Positions 22,357 through 34,714 are shown, numbered from the stretch's first letter. The stretch: DNA of 64,000 nt from Daphnia pulex (GCF_021134715.1 NC_060024.1:13814974-13878973); one strand, 5' to 3'. Numbers and translations: made by a program. Notes: generated from the sequence alone by a model not told the origin.

Positions 22357-23186
22357 AAAAACACCAGTTACATATTATTAATTTCGTAATATTATAGATT
22401 TGAAGCTTAAAGAAAAAAATATTTAGTCACAAATCATAGTGTAAGCTGTGATTAATGTTCATGTTGCTTGTGTATTAAAGTGAAGTCGAGGTTGAGTAAA
22501 TAATTATTTTTATTTCACTGACAATTTAGCTGTTTAAATTTTTCAAAAAATACTGATCTAGGCGGAGTTATTGTCATAGAGGGAGGACGTCGTAAGAAGG
22601 CAGTATGGGGTCCCATTGATTTTTAAGATTCGTAACTTGGTAACTTCAACAAGGAAGGCAAAGAAAACAGTGGCTGGCACAATTTGATAGTGGAGCGAAA
22701 AATTTATGCTGATATCAACACGACGAATTTTGCTGCAGTTTCTAGATCGATTGCCTTTTTACAAGATAAACTTTAATGAGTGGACCTCATGCCGCAGGAC
22801 AGCGCCTTTGTCCAGTCTTTTTTTTGGGGGGGGGGGGGGGGGTTTTCGAACGGTCTCAACAGCGTTGGAATCGGCGGGAAGTTTTTTCCGCCAGGGTAAA
22901 TGCCTAAATGTCAAACCGTCTCTGTTATGTTCACTCTCAGTGGACCCCAAACGCTACCTCACGGACGTATATTTTCTTGCTTCCCTGACACCTTTCCCCC
23001 TTTTGAATTCCGCTCCTTTTACCCGAATGTGATGTCAGTGAGGATTTTATTTTATTTTTTTAATGGGAGCAACAACAGGGACTACAAAGTGAGATCGGTG
23101 TGAATGCCCAGCCGCCCGTATGGCTGTCGATGTGGATCAATTATTAGAAATAAACACTGTTGATCAATTACAGTGAAGAAGCGAAA
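22357..23186. other. arm 1 sequence between MITE and LRR relic, no recognised gene
   Basis: AT-rich sequence followed by a more GC-balanced stretch (22,560-23,060) with overlapping short frames on both strands; none has a recognisable domain. It contains a 17-G homopolymer (22,826-22,842) that the other two arms replace with a short T-rich run. The 22,900-23,050 part is conserved in all arms and may be upstream exons or promoter of the LRR relic that follows. Confidence 0.35.
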
Positions 23187-23545
23187 CAATGAGACCTTTC
23201 ATCTCCATGGGAATTGAACTAACCACCGACCTTGTAAGTCTGTTCTATCGAACACGAGCTGCGGACATCGAGAAACTAAGGTTTGGTCTGATTTGTTATA
23301 TAGATATTATGTATGTTATGTTGTAGGTACTGATAAGATTGGTGATACACATTTGTTATATTTGACAGTATGTAGGTAGAGAATCCGTTGGCTTTTATCA
23401 AACTTGCTGGTCTAGAAGGAAACGTACCTCGCTTGGAACACATCTTTGTCTACAACCTCCAGCAATAACATTTCAACTTGGAACGACTCGACGGCATGAG
23501 CGAACTGAGCGTTTGTCATCTAATCACGGATAGCTGTGATGTTGA
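23187..23545 (+). pseudogene. LRR gene relic, arm 1 copy
   Basis: The + strand reads MGIELTTDLVSLFYRTRAAD, matching GIEVTCVDIPVADIANVFYR of LRR gene 2. After an interruption rich in TATGTAGGTA-like repeats comes FIKLAGLEGNVP, then an LEHIFVYNLQQ and LERLDGMSELSVCHL stretch, matching the LRR core of the intact paralogues. A stop codon follows the LQQ and the LRRNT cysteines are lost, so this is a broken member of the same family. Confidence 0.55.
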
Positions 23546-24409
23546 TTTTTTAAAATCAAAACTTTGTCGTTGGTTGATCCCTTATTTACGTCGACTGGAT
23601 ACCCCTACAGCCTGATCGTATCAAGGAGTTATTACGAGGCTTACTTACGTATCAGGCCAGCCCGATTGTCGTCGACGCAAACTTTCCAAGCCCTGGAATG
23701 CATATGCCTGCCAGAAGAACGACCAACTTGTAGTGGACATTACATTTTTCGATTGCTAGCCTGAGCGACCGCCTGGCTCCAAAGCAGATTCCCTACTTAC
23801 CCATTTACACCATCAGTTGGATTAGCTCCAATCTCATTTAGAGGCAGCTAATGTTTTATTGTTGTCTGTAAGTGGAGTGTCTTTTCAGTCCGTTTCACTC
23901 CTCAACAAAAGAGCTATAGATTAACATCCTATTCTATAATGTCTGTAATGCTTTTGAAAAATTATCCTATGCAACTAACTTTCCCAAGTAACTAATTCCT
24001 AAGAAACATTCCTACTCTTATAGAGAGAAAAAAAAACAGTGATTTTAATCTGTAATTAATCTAGGAATTCATATTTTGAAAAACAAAAATTATATATTGG
24101 AAGAGTTGCAAAATATATTTTATTAGACGGCCGAAATTGGCAACGCCAACCACTCATCTTCCACCAAAGAACGTTTGGCGTTTTCTGCTGTCTGCACTCT
24201 GCAGTCTCTGCTGTTCATTTGCAGATTTGCTCCTAGGACTTCGAAAGGTGTAATGAGAATTTGCTGTTCGTCGCGTCAAACTTTGAAGAAAATTTATTGA
24301 AATCGTAGATTTAATTCATAGATCTAGAAAAGGTAACAAGGATTTTATTTGTTAAACAAGTATATCAAATAGAAGATGTTTACTTAAAACATTTCTGGCT
24401 GCATTACAG

Positions 24410-26308
24410 TGGGAAGGAAATTCCATTACCATCACGTGATCGATCCAGGTCGACGGTTCGCCAGATCTCCGTGGATTCCAACAAGGTAACTGGAAATTTA
24501 GCTGTCCAATTATTGTCCTTTGGAAAATGTGTATCTAAATGTGTGACTTAATTGCAGTGGTTTCTATTAATGTCTTACCTTGGTATGTGGTTGATGGCAA
24601 TTGAAGTAAACCTTATCTACTTGCCTGTGTGGGAAGACTAGCAAACAGGTAAATTGAGTTGAAATTGTAGTTTTATTCAATATTTATCGAGTGAATTGTT
24701 TTCTAATGGATCTTCCTAGTTACAAATTTTCTCTAGTCCATTACCTGGGTGATTTTGTTTTGATCTTTATTTAAGTAGAACAATATCTTCATCAATTTAA
24801 GCTTGAACTCTTTAATTTATTCTGTTGGGTTGTGCCAGTTGATGCTCCCTTTAGTGTAGCGTTTCACTTTAAACTAATAACATTTTAAAAATTGTATTAT
24901 TTCACTTTGCTTTGAAGCAGGTGGTTGGTGTTTGTTGGAGCAGTCTCTGGTAAAGCAATCTAATGTGCTTGCTGTTCTCAGCTTTTCATGGTGCTGACAT
25001 TTTGGCATGGTTTCACTTGATTTGTGTCTGCTCAGTGTTTGTGTGTATTTTATTGATAAGTATTTTTGGGTTGATATTCAGAGAAAACCAAAAATGTTGA
25101 GAACATAGAAGACCATGTCCTGCCAAAGAAATCTGTCATTCTGTCCTCCAACCCACTAAATGTGGTATGGTATCACGTCAGATTTGTTAAGTTTGCATTC
25201 CCTTCTTGCATCCTAAGAAAGGTTACCATTTTATTGAAACATAGGCATGCTTTATTTTACCTAACTTCCGTTCTTGCCTCTTAGCATGTGTTCAGGCATG
25301 TTTATTGTTCATATTGTTAGTGGTTTATTTCTTACATTCATAGCATTTTCCACTTCGGAATGAAAAGCATGCAACCAATTTCCATTTTCCAGCTCCAGAC
25401 AGGTATCAGTATGCCTTGCATAAGGTAGCTTATGTCCTCCGGCCGCCAGGTGGCGCGAGCGTCGCGTCAAAACTCGGGACATTTTCACATTTTCCAGCCA
25501 ACTGAAAATGTCTTCCAAATTCATCATGGTCATAAAAACTAATTGGTAATTCTAGTTTGAAACTTTTTCTTCAATTTACTAAATGTTACATATTAATGTG
25601 TGATTCTATAGGCAATGCGTAATCCATCCTCCTGTAATTTCCTTTTGGCGAAATAATCTGATCACGTGGGCCAAAACTGCTGTCCATTTTGCCGAATGCC
25701 GTCTAGGCGTCTATTGTTACCTGTACCTGCTGTACGAGTTTGCTGTACGTCTCGTCCCGTGAAGAAGCACTTCAGACCAATTTAAGTAAATTTATTGATC
25801 AATATCCCTGCAATAATGCAATAGATTTTAAAGATTTTATTAGTTTATGTTCAGGTCTCAGACTGCTTTGCTGATATATTGCAGAAATCGAGAACACAGC
25901 CAAGTCAGAGCTACATTGATGTTGTGGGACCACTTGCTACTAAATTACTTCTTGCCTAAACATGTAATAAAAAAAAAAACCGTAGTTTTTTCAGAGTACT
26001 TGACTTGAAATTGTGTCTCATGTTGCCAAAAATATGTCTTCTCCTGCTCTACATAGCATCCTATGAACAGATAACAGCATAGTGGACAAGGTAATAATGT
26101 TTGTGTATTCATTGAACTTGCAGTAAGATGTGGCTAACTTTCTTCATTAACTTTAAAAAAGTCCTTTGATGTCATTAAATAATTTCTGTCTGAAACTCAA
26201 TCTGTCTTTTTCCCTGTAGGTTTCGATAGCCATTTGACGTTGACGGTGTCAATGGAGATGCTGAATTTCACAATTCAACTCTGCCAAACAATTTTTCACA
26301 TGGCCTGA
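24410..26308 (+). pseudogene. relic or unrecognised spliced gene of unknown function, arm 1 copy
   Basis: Several short segments bounded by good splice signals read as protein. A 76-bp exon lies at 24410-24485. An EKTKNVENIEDHVLPKKS segment lies near 25,081. A Trp/Tyr-rich segment containing HPPVISFWRNNLITW lies near 25,617. An exon-like segment contains NREHSQV near 25,891. A last segment at 26220-26308 ends at a stop (FDSHLTLTVSMEMLNF...), followed by AATAAA near 26,500. I cannot chain the pieces into one uninterrupted gene or name the family. The same segments, with a few amino-acid changes, occur in the other two arms. It may be a live gene with many small exons, or a decayed one. Confidence 0.3.
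25439..25461 (+). promoter_or_regulatory. CTCF-like motif, arm 1
   Basis: CCGGCCGCCAGGTGGCGCG matches the CTCF core (CCAGGTGGCGC), which is shared by insects and vertebrates. It stands out in AT-rich surroundings and is kept in all three arms. Binding is inferred from the motif only. Confidence 0.45.
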
Positions 26309-26602
26309 ATCTGAAGATTAATTTAAGTTGATTTTGTTTCTAGATTATGCTCCCATAGCTGCTGTCTAATTTGATACGTTGTTGCAGCCATATGCTGGTA
26401 AAAGACTTTTTGCATAAAGTTCAACTGTGATTGTACCTTGATGATGGTTTCATGTTGCGGAAGTTTTAAACAGTATGTTAAATTGTCCTTTTGCCAAATA
26501 ATAAACAAATCATCGCGATCGGGAAAGCAACGAGGAGGTGGGAGGGAGACTTAAATATTTAAAAGAAATGTTGAGGTGTTTTGTCGAAGAAATTGACTCG
26601 GT

Positions 26603-29470
26603 AATTATAAATATCTTCAACTTTATTAATCAATAATCTTATAAACATACACATATACATTTATTCCTTACACCATATAACCACATTTCTATGAAATATA
26701 TTGATAAATAATCCTGTTACATAACTCTCCTGCTCATAACTACTTATTCATGAATAATAACATAATAAACAATATGCTTCAAAGCGAAATTTTCCTTGTT
26801 TCATGCTAGCTAAATAAATAATCTAACATAAAATGAAATAAATTATATACTGCTGAAGTTGAAATTACCAAACGCAGATTTCCATTAGTTGTTAGGCCTC
26901 GCACATCCAATCTAGATAGGGGGAGACTACCTTGATTGACTCTGCCCAGAGAGATTACCCGGACAAGGAAGAAGAAAGAAGAGTGCGAGGCAACTTTTGC
27001 TTGGGATCATAGTAGACTGCCTGATTAGACTCTTGTCCCTCCAAAAATTTTCCTCAGAACATGAACCGTCCAAGTCCCCGTTCGACCAGAGCCCTCCGTA
27101 GGTGGTTAGTTAGGGAAACGGGGCCACAGAATAGAAGGGAGCCCATGCACTTGTAATTTATCTACATCTACCTAATTTATTGTTATTGATCGAAAGCAAG
27201 CTCTTCTTTAACCGTCAACTTCTATAGCACGATGGCGAAGGGTTAACCTGAAATGAAAGAAAATGACTAACTAAGAATGCAGTAAAAAAAAAGATAATGA
27301 GAAGATACCTGGAATAAGTTCAACATCTCTCGGCATATTCCACTAGTGGATAAGGTCTGGAACAGCGGCGAGAGATTAAACTAAAAAGTGTATTTAGATG
27401 TCAATTTTAAAACAAGATTGCAGTGACAGCAAGCAATACCTCAAATGAATCAATTGAAAGGAACCACAAAAAGGAAGAGATCTCCGGTAAGTTCTTGCAA
27501 TTTATCATCTAGAAAAATCAAACAGAAACCTCAAGACAAACACAATGAATTGTAGGTGTAGAAAATGTTATTAAGTTGACATGTTCAAACTGCAGCTCAC
27601 CAATATTAAAATGGGAAGAGAAAGTCAATGAAGTGAAATGACAAGTTCTTTGATTAATTTGAGATTCACCATTTACAAAACGTGCATCTGAAAGACAAGA
27701 TAAGAAATTTTGTAAGATTACTGTGATATTACAATTATTGATTCCATTTTTAGCTGCAGGATTAATGACAGCTTAGAATTCCTGTGGCCAGCTTCAACAA
27801 TGGTCGTCATTACGTGGCAAATGATGACAAATAAACTGGTCAATATGTGTGAAAACATTTAGTTAACATACTACCAAGTTCCTTCAAATTTTAGTTTCAA
27901 AAACATAAATGTTAACTTATGCTGAATATTGATTTCACTTTTCGAATTCTTTCAATTTCCACATTTCAGCTCCTACCTCGGGACCATGTTTGGGAACATT
28001 CATCTCGTCTGCATGAAAGCACTGGCATCATCTAGTGGTTGTTTTTAACGATTCAGACGATTATCCAGTGTGCCGCTAGATGATGTTGGTATTGTTTTTT
28101 AAAATGGCGAAATGTGTTAAAAGTTATGTCATCTTCTGTATTCGAATTTTCAATGTTTTACTGCCCAAAATCAAACAATTATTTACATGTAAGATTATTG
28201 TGATTATTCTATCTACATAGTAGCAAATTTTCTATAATTCACTCTCACTGTGTACTTGACCAATCGACTAATTGTGTACTGTACTTGGAATTCTAGACAA
28301 TGTACCTGCCGTCTAGTCATCAGATTAAATGTGGACCCCATTTAAAGAAAAAATTGATCAGCACTTCCTAAACTCACAGCTTCATCTGCATCATCCTCTC
28401 ACATCGTAGACAAAACTTCAAGCTGTTTTGCCCAATAGTTGTGGCATTGGACCTATGGTTACAGGTAAAAAGCATAACTTTCCGATTTTACAACCTCGTC
28501 ATCCATCAATGCAATAAAATAATCTCAAAATTCACACCCATTTGATTAACAGGTTTGTTCTTGCCTGAAAGATGTTTACACCTTTGAACACTTGACGGTG
28601 TTGTTGCGTCATGAAATTGTATTGCTGCCATTCCCTGTATCTCCCACTTCACAGAGCTCTGCAAGAAATGAGTAATAGGAAGCCTACAACAGATTGAGGT
28701 AAAGGTGGGCTTCCATGTTCTTGCTGTATCATGTAATAAACTTTGTATTCCACCTTGGTCATGGGTATTTATGGGCCTCACTGCAATGTTAAAACCTTTT
28801 TCTGTTCTTTGCTTTAGGAATTAAACAATTAATAGGTTCCGTGATATGCCATTGGATTTCGCGAGTAGCCGCCAATGTCAAACTACAACGCAGTTTCTTT
28901 ATTGGAATTGTGTGGTCCTGGCACAGAAATCCTTGATGCTGGCCTTTGTTCATAACAGAAGAGTGACTTCTACCACTTTTCTGCTCCATCCTAATCTTCG
29001 CTACCCACACTCATCTAGCTTCTCTGCATATTATGCTGCTAAACAATTTGCCGTACTTCACTGACGAGTTAGACTAGTCGCTTCCGTCCGCAGCGACACA
29101 TGTACTGTCACTTACCACGGGATTATGCCCAGATACGGAGGTACCCGACAATTGACTTATTTTCTTAGATCATCTACTAGTAATCTACCTGCGTGTTAAA
29201 CTCTGTGTCTGTGTAATAATTCCAAAATCAGGCCCTTCTTGCGCGCAAACGAAGTGTTACTTAGACGTTGTTTTTTTCTAATGCTAGATGGATTTTCGAT
29301 AATTTTCAGCTGTCAAAACAGTCAGTTCCAGTTACTTTGCAAATCTCTTTAAACATTTATCGGCAGCTGTTGTGTGGAAAATTTTTAGTGAAAACTGACG
29401 ATAACTATTCCACCAACAAAGCTCACTTGTTAGATTTTTAAAAATGAGTTTTTTTTCTACTTCCGGTTTA
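26603..29470. other. inner part of arm 1, mostly non-coding
   Basis: AT-rich sequence without a gene I can support. Short open frames occur on both strands at 28,506-29,064 and overlap each other. One stretch after a good acceptor near 28,818 reads GIKQLIGSVICHWISR on the + strand and ends after about 39 codons, so it may be a leftover exon. The region also contains a diverged copy of the array hairpin module (26,896-26,991) and an inverted pair of CTAGATG sites (28,026-28,085). Confidence 0.4.
26896..26991. repeat. solitary diverged copy of the array's hairpin module
   Basis: This 96-bp segment aligns with the start of the 443-bp unit: CGCACAT..CAATC..AGA.AGGG, then CTTGATTGACT, then GAGATTACC..G.CAAGGAAGAAGA, then AGTGCG. 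Here it is closed by a perfect 9-bp inverted pair, GCCTCGCAC and GTGCGAGGC. The same module lies in the other arms at 34,158-34,253 and 58,325-58,420. The rest of the unit, including the Pol III boxes, is absent. Confidence 0.6.
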
Positions 29471-31678
29471 TTTTCCGAAACTTCTACTATCTAAGCTCAG
29501 ATTGGTGATACTCAAACTCAACCTTAACTTCAAGTGTCAAGTGTCAAGATTGGAGTTGTTTAGATTGGAGTGCAATTAAAGCTAACCCGGCTAAACATTG
29601 AACAGAGGTAAGTTATGTTATACATGACTCTTTCAAGAAAACTTTACTAATAACTTATTTTAAAGAATGCAGTTTAATATAAGCTACTAAGCAACCATAA
29701 TCAGACAAGGATTTAACACCAAAAGAAAGTGTGGTGTTTCTTTTGGTTAGTAAGTTCACTCCATTTTTCTTTTATTTAGCAGACAAATGATGTTATTAAT
29801 ATTGTTACCATAACATTGACATGTTGTAACATTTCAAGTGTGAATAACCTTTGCCTTTTTTTCATTTAGGGACTTTCAATAAGGATGGAGTCGGTACAAT
29901 TGTATAATTAAGGAATAATTTGGGTAATTTGGTTATTTCAGATAATATATAGTGATTTGATTTTATACAATTTTTTTTTTTTTTTTAAATTGGTGATCTT
30001 TAGGCAATGGCGCAATGCTATTCTTTTTTGACACAGCACAGAATTTACAACACTTCAACCAATTTTGACATCTTCGAGGCAGAGGGCTAGATGCCCACCC
30101 CATTGGCATTTCCATATCTCTGACATTGTTTGAAAACTTCGTAGGCTGATTACTTTGCAGTAATTATCATTGGGCACTTCACAAAGTGTTCACATTTACT
30201 TCATTGACAACTTTTTTTAGGCCTGCCCCTGTACCTACACTGACTTTGCAGAGATTTGGATAGATGTGTTGCTGTTTCAGAGGTTTTCTGTTAATTCAAA
30301 CATATTTTTAATATATTTTCCTTCATAAATAGTAAAAGTTTTTGAAAACTGATATTGTATCCAAATTCTTATCCATATCCATGTAATTGTGTTTGATTTT
30401 ACGGTGGGGTTCGATTAGATAGTGAATAATAAATAACATAAAGATTAATTTTGTAAGGAATTGCTTATATTGTCCCACCTCCACCCACAATTCCTCCACA
30501 TTTTACAAACATAACATGACATGAATACGTACACATATACACACACATACACTTAAGTTAACCCGTTGGCTGCCACGCCATACAACCCGTAGGTTGTTTT
30601 CTACTATCTACGCGCCACGTCTGAAGGATCCATGGCCAAGGTGGGACTTGCCATTGCTGACAAGTCCGGGCTGACACGGTGACAGGAGAAGATGGAATGC
30701 ACAACCTCTAGAATCCATCACCGCATCGACAAGGGGGAAGTCCCTATGGTGCATTGCCTAACAGGGCCTTTCGGCGAATCTGGGGCTGGTGCGACTGTCC
30801 GACCCCGCGGCATGTAAACCACGAGAACGAACAGCGCGGCCCGTGCTAAGGAGCTAGGGGAGAACAAAGGCGTGGCAGCCAACGGGTTAACTAGCAAAAC
30901 ATATACCAGCAATAAATGATGATCCACGTTGAACCGCTCGTAAATCTGCCAGGAAGTTCTTGTAGTGGGACCCATAGCGATCGTGTCTCTGACCACATGA
31001 TGGGAGACATCTAAATTCGATAACAAATCAAGTAAGATTACTATGAACGAAAATATTCTATCGTCATATCACCTTAGGTTGTTAGTTGGTGTCCACGAAT
31101 AATGAAGAAAAATAAAAAGCTGCTGCTGTTCCGTTGATTTTTTTCAGATACCGGCAACCTTCTGGTGTCCATCTTCTCAACGTCTTCTCTGCATTACCTG
31201 AATAAAGACAAAACAATTCTTATTAAGTGACATGACAATGAAACTTGCAGATAGGTAACATTGATCAGGTTTTTTGGCTCAAAACTTTAACAGCGCGATT
31301 TTATTTGCTTAAATCCTAACTAACGATACTCAGAACTGTACATGTAACAAAGTTCACTTTCTGGTTTCATGCAAATTTTCCGGAAGTATACCGGAAGTAT
31401 GCAATAGCTCCTCAACTGTTGGGCTGTCTTCAAATCAAACCAGATATTCGTGATCCCCATGAAATTAAGGGTCGATTTGATATGTTTCAAACGAAATCCA
31501 AAATTTGGCCAAAATCGAGAATTTTCCTGAACTATAGTTGAGGAAAGTTTTCGAAACCGGAAGTACGCGTACGTAAAAATAAAAACATATACTTTACCAC
31601 AAAATTGACGAGGATCACGAATATGTGGTTCTTTTGTGCGTCGAATGAATATTTACTGAACTACTGACTGAAATGAGA
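29471..31678. other. spacer of palindrome 1
   Basis: Single-copy loop between the arms, repeated as reverse complement at 60,889-63,095 as part of palindrome 2. It contains a poly-T run (29,970-29,987), a CA/TA-rich microsatellite (30,510-30,555), a piggyBac-type MITE, and four CCGGAAG-type motifs near its two ends. On the - strand, segments near 31,190 (RRWTPEGCRYLKK) and 31,020-30,905 (SWQIYERFNVDHH) look exon-like, but I cannot assign them. Confidence 0.5.
30558..30890. mobile_element. non-autonomous piggyBac-type MITE
   Basis: A 325-bp element (30562-30886) has perfect 18-bp terminal inverted repeats, CCCGTTGGCTGCCACGCC and its complement, flanked by TTAA on both sides (30558-30561, 30887-30890). 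A TTAA target with ends starting CCC is the hallmark of piggyBac. The interior is GC-rich relative to its surroundings and encodes no transposase. It sits close to the palindrome 1 axis. Confidence 0.85.
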
Positions 31679-34563
31679 AAACCGGAAGAAGAAAAAAAAA
31701 CTCATTTTTAAAAATCTAACAAGTGAGCTTTGTTGGTGGAATAGTTATCGTCAGTTTTCACTAAAAATTTTCCACACAACAGCTGCCGATAAATGTTTAA
31801 AGAGATTTGCAAAGTAACTGGAACTGACTGTTTTGACAGCTGAAAATTATCGAAAATCCATCTAGCATTAGAAAAAAACAACGTCTAAGTAACACTTCGT
31901 TTGCGCGCAAGAAGGGCCTGATTTTGGAATTATTACACAGACACAGAGTTTAACACGCAGGTAGATTACTAGTAGATGATCTAAGAAAATAAGTCAATTG
32001 TCGGGTACCTCCGTATCTGGGCATAATCCCGTGGTAAGTGACAGTACATGTGTCGCTGCGGACGGAAGCGACTAGTCTAACTCGTCAGTGAAGTACGGCA
32101 AATTGTTTAGCAGCATAATATGCAGAGAAGCTAGATGAGTGTGGGTAGCGAAGATTAGGATGGAGCAGAAAAGTGGTAGAAGTCACTCTTCTGTTATGAA
32201 CAAAGGCCAGCATCAAGGATTTCTGTGCCAGGACCACACAATTCCAATAAAGAAACTGCGTTGTAGTTTGACATTGGCGGCTACTCGCGAAATCCAATGG
32301 CATATCACGGAACCTATTAATTGTTTAATTCCTAAAGCAAAGAACAGAAAAAGGTTTTAACATTGCAGTGAGGCCCATAAATACCCATGACCAAGGTGGA
32401 ATACAAAGTTTATTACATGATACAGCAAGAACATGGAAGCCCACCTTTACCTCAATCTGTTGTAGGCTTCCTATTACTCATTTCTTGCAGAGCTCTGTGA
32501 AGTGGGAGATACAGGGAATGGCAGCAATACAATTTCATGACGCAACAACACCGTCAAGTGTTCAAAGGTGTAAACATCTTTCAGGCAAGAACAAACCTGT
32601 TAATCAAATGGGTGTGAATTTTGAGATTATTTTATTGCATTGATGGATGACGAGGTTGTAAAATCGGAAAGTTATGCTTTTTACCTGTAACCATAGGTCC
32701 AATGCCACAACTATTGGGCAAAACAGCTTGAAGTTTTGTCTACGATGTGAGAGGATGATGCAGATGAAGCTGTGAGTTTAGGAAGTGCTGATCAATTTTT
32801 TCTTTAAATGGGGTCCACATTTAATCTGATGACTAGACGGCAGGTACATTGTCTAGAATTCCAAGTACAGTACACAATTAGTCGATTGGTCAAGTACACA
32901 GTGAGAGTGAATTATAGAAAATTTGCTACTATGTAGATAGAATAATCACAATAATCTTACATGTAAATAATTGTTTGATTTTGGGCAGTAAAACATTGAA
33001 AATTCGAATACAGAAGATGACATAACTTTTAACACATTTCGCCATTTTAAAAAACAATACCAACATCATCTAGCGGCACACTGGATAATCGTCTGAATCG
33101 TTAAAAACAACCACTAGATGATGCCAGTGCTTTCATGCAGACGAGATGAATGTTCCCAAACATGGTCCCGAGGTAGGAGCTGAAATGTGGAAATTGAAAG
33201 AATTCGAAAAGTGAAATCAATATTCAGCATAAGTTAACATTTATGTTTTTGAAACTAAAATTTGAAGGAACTTGGTAGTATGTTAACTAAATGTTTTCAC
33301 ACATATTGACCAGTTTATTTGTCATCATTTGCCACGTAATGACGACCATTGTTGAAGCTGGCCACAGGAATTCTAAGCTGTCATTAATCCTGCAGCTAAA
33401 AATGGAATCAATAATTGTAATATCACAGTAATCTTACAAAATTTCTTATCTTGTCTTTCAGATGCACGTTTTGTAAATGGTGAATCTCAAATTAATCAAA
33501 GAACTTGTCATTTCACTTCATTGACTTTCTCTTCCCATTTTAATATTGGTGAGCTGCAGTTTGAACATGTCAACTTAATAACATTTTCTACACCTACAAT
33601 TCATTGTGTTTGTCTTGAGGTTTCTGTTTGATTTTTCTAGATGATAAATTGCAAGAACTTACCGGAGATCTCTTCCTTTTTGTGGTTCCTTTCAATTGAT
33701 TCATTTGAGGTATTGCTTGCTGTCACTGCAATCTTGTTTTAAAATTGACATCTAAATACACTTTTTAGTTTAATCTCTCGCCGCTGTTCCAGACCTTATC
33801 CACTAGTGGAATATGCCGAGAGATGTTGAACTTATTCCAGGTATCTTCTCATTATCTTTTTTTTTACTGCATTCTTAGTTAGTCATTTTCTTTCATTTCA
33901 GGTTAACCCTTCGCCATCGTGCTATAGAAGTTGACGGTTAAAGAAGAGCTTGCTTTCGATCAATAACAATAAATTAGGTAGATGTAGATAAATTACAAGT
34001 GCATGGGCTCCCTTCTATTCTGTGGCCCCGTTTCCCTAACTAACCACCTACGGAGGGCTCTGGTCGAACGGGGACTTGGACGGTTCATGTTCTGAGGAAA
34101 ATTTTTGGAGGGACAAGAGTCTAATCAGGCAGTCTACTATGATCCCAAGCAAAAGTTGCCTCGCACTCTTCTTTCTTCTTCCTTGTCCGGGTAATCTCTC
34201 TGGGCAGAGGCAATCAAGGTAGTCTCCCCCTATCTAGATTGAATGTGCGAGGCCTAACAACTAATGGAAATTTGCGTTTGGTAATTTCAACTTCAGCAGT
34301 ATATCATTTATTTCATTTTATGTTAGATTATTTATTTAGCTAGCATGAAACAAAAAAAATTTCGCTTTGAAGCATATTGTTTATTATGTTATTATTCATG
34401 AATAAGTAGTTATGAGCAGGAGAGTTATGTAACAGGATTATTTATCAATTTTTTTCATAGAAATGTGGTTATATGGTGTAAGGAATAAATGTATAGGTGT
34501 ATGTTTATAAGATTATTGATTAATAAAGTTGAAGATATTTATAATTGTCGGTAAATTCGTTCG

Positions 34564-34685
34564 ACATTGACTGTGTGCGACCTCTATATTTCAGCTGCTT
34601 CTCAGCAAACAAAAGAACAACAAAAACGGGGGATAGGTGAGAGATGGCGCTCAGGTGGGCGGACCTTTCTCTTAGACACATCAGA
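34564..34685. repeat. left inverted terminal repeat of the DIRS-like element
   Basis: About 122 bp, matching the reverse complement of 37,122-37,243 with no difference I could see. A short unique tip (34,547-34,563) lies outside it; its complement reappears in the internal complementary region. Confidence 0.85.
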
Positions 34686-34714
34686 TCTCTTTTCGCTCTC
34701 GTTGTGCAAACATC

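Larger units (their letters stand above)
19005..29470. repeat. palindrome 1, left arm (arm 1)
   Basis: The whole interval is repeated as reverse complement at 31,679-44,930 (minus one inserted element), with axis near 30,574. The outer boundary abuts the left array at the sequence ATGTCATTTTTATCG, and the inner boundary lies near the polypyrimidine tract before the 2.2-kb spacer. Over about 19.0-27.0 kb this arm differs from the other two by many indels and substitutions. Inward of 27.0 kb it is nearly identical to the central arm. Confidence 0.95.

Noticed and set aside
22826-22842. 17-G homopolymer in arm 1 as a possible quadruplex or slippage switch
   Set aside because: The other arms have a T-rich run instead. 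Homopolymer expansion or sequencing error is the simplest explanation.
28506-29064. Overlapping 72-91-codon frames on both strands, identical in copies at 32,085-32,643, 59,925-60,483 and 63,500-63,775
   Set aside because: Their identity reflects recent duplication. They overlap antisense to each other, have no domain and lack a convincing start context.
29471-31678. Apparent flip of the 2.2-kb spacer between its two copies, as if an invertible segment
   Set aside because: The whole right side (50,546-64,000) is an inverted duplicate of the left side (28,567-44,803), so the spacer is inverted simply because its surroundings are. No separate inversion is needed.
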